Origin: Actinomycetota bacterium
GTDB lineage: Bacteria; Actinomycetota; Acidimicrobiia; Acidimicrobiales; MedAcidi-G1
Assembly: GCA_014381745.1 (NCBI GenBank)
Contig: JACNLA010000028.1
Span: 288,256 to 352,255, forward strand
Length of the DNA stretch: 64,000 bases
Direction: 5' to 3'
Within the stretch, counting starts at the first letter, position 1. Every line of letters starts with the position of its first letter. Positions 63,630 through 64,000 of the stretch are shown here, piece after piece. The notes below the pieces were generated by a model that searched no databases, was not told the DNA's origin, and worked only from the letters and a program-made list of their open reading frames with translations. Position numbers and translations under genes: made by a program.

Positions 63630-63657
63630 CTGTTTATGTTCTGTTTAGGAAGTTTCC
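63630..63657 (+). promoter_or_regulatory. Direct repeats, possible OmpR/PhoB-type box
   Basis: CTGTTTA occurs at 63630-63636 and 63641-63647, exactly 11 bp apart, followed by AGTTTCC at 63651-63657. Direct repeats with an 11-bp period are the usual binding form of PhoB/PhoP-type regulators. It lies about 130 bp before the lipoprotein gene. Confidence 0.5.
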
Positions 63658-63771
63658 CCGCCATTCATCCTCCTTTGATTCACAGGACCGCCGTTGACTG
63701 CTTGACTTGAGGTCTGCCACGTCCTGGCGCGACCAGCCTTGGGCGTATTCAGCTACCGGAGGGATACGAAG

Positions 63772-64000
63772 ATGAATCGATGGTCAAAGAGGCTGGCTTT
63801 CCTGCTGGCATTCACGCTGATTGCGGGAGCCTGCGGCTCAGACGATGCCGCGGAGACGGCACCCGCCACCACGGTGGCAATGGTTGCTACGACTGCGGCT
63901 CCGGCTGCGGCTGCTACGACGGCTGCGCCTGTGACGGCTCCGCCTGCTGCTCCTGTGGAGGTTTCCACGGTTGGTGAGCATCTGGGTGATGGGTCTTTGG
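63772..64000 (+). CDS. Lipoprotein N-terminus (cut by window end), possibly a solute-binding protein
   Basis: Seventy-six codons are visible from ATG 63772, after a GAGGGAT-type ribosome site. A signal peptide (LAFLLAFTLIAGAC) ends at lipobox AGAC with Cys21, then an acidic Asp/Glu stretch and an Ala/Thr/Pro linker. The visible end is APVEVSTVGEHLGDGSL. Position after a two-component system and a direct-repeat box would suit a PstS-type phosphate-binding protein, but nothing beyond the linker is visible. Confidence 0.7.
   Translation, partial: MNRWSKRLAFLLAFTLIAGACGSDDAAETAPATTVAMVATTAAPAAAATTAAPVTAPPAAPVEVSTVGEHLGDGSL

Overview
The window reads as a chromosomal segment of a high-GC, aerobic actinobacterium, most likely of the class Acidimicrobiia or a close relative (inference from gene content, not from a marker-gene comparison). 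Supporting this are a mycothiol ligase (mshC) with a mycothiol-type formaldehyde dehydrogenase, F420 enzymes (npdG, a Ddn-type reductase), a RamB-type regulator beside the glyoxylate-shunt genes, an InhA-like enoyl reductase, and several lipoproteins with long Thr/Pro/Ala linkers. I see no prophage, insertion sequence, CRISPR array or rRNA operon. Three tRNA genes are present.

Layout. 0-5 kb: end of a metallophosphoesterase, ramB, and divergently aceB-aceA (glyoxylate shunt). 5-9.3 kb: cell-wall amidase, arfB, an EamA transporter, tRNA-Arg, a FAD oxidoreductase, tRNA-His and tRNA-Lys. 9.4-14 kb: single-cluster ferredoxin, stand-alone DUF971 protein, PhyH-type oxygenase, a ZIP transporter behind a Zur-like palindrome, and small proteins. 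14.4-25 kb: secreted metallopeptidase-like lipoprotein, F420/FMN enzymes, membrane proteins, methyltransferase, acyltransferase, MFS, fatty-acid desaturase. 25-34.4 kb: aldo/keto reductase, then a compact operon (diiron protein, SCP2-like protein, zinc ribbon, dicluster ferredoxin), an acyl-CoA dehydrogenase, and a cytochrome oxidase operon ending in two cupredoxin-like proteins. 34.4-36.7 kb: Rieske oxygenase and an apparent selenoprotein of the AhpD/CMD family. 37-47 kb: DEAD-box helicase, cold-shock protein, PEP-utilising-type protein, homocysteine methyltransferase, patatin, TrpB2, mycothiol-linked formaldehyde detoxification. 47-51 kb: npdG-mshC-thrS-HIT operon. 51-64 kb: inhA, M23 peptidase, paired CNNM proteins, MarR-TauE, ABC ATPase-ThiN, a methionine-rich repeat lipoprotein, and a two-component system ahead of a lipoprotein gene cut by the window end.

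The most notable item is at 35661-36713 on the minus strand. An AhpD-like protein is interrupted by a single in-frame TGA exactly where the second cysteine of the family's E-x11-C-x2-C-x3-H active site belongs. A stem-loop with bacterial SECIS geometry lies 24 nt downstream. The parsimonious reading is a selenocysteine (Sec231) peroxidase-like enzyme, probably co-transcribed with a Rieske oxygenase.

The second notable item is a set of four near-identical palindromes (AGGGAC-N4-GTCCCT type) confined to 25.98-33.87 kb. They lie upstream of the diiron operon, the acyl-CoA dehydrogenase/cytochrome oxidase divergon and the cupredoxin gene, which suggests a local regulon tying lipid oxidation to the terminal oxidase. 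That oxidase is of A2 type (YSHP motif) and lacks the usual K-channel lysine.
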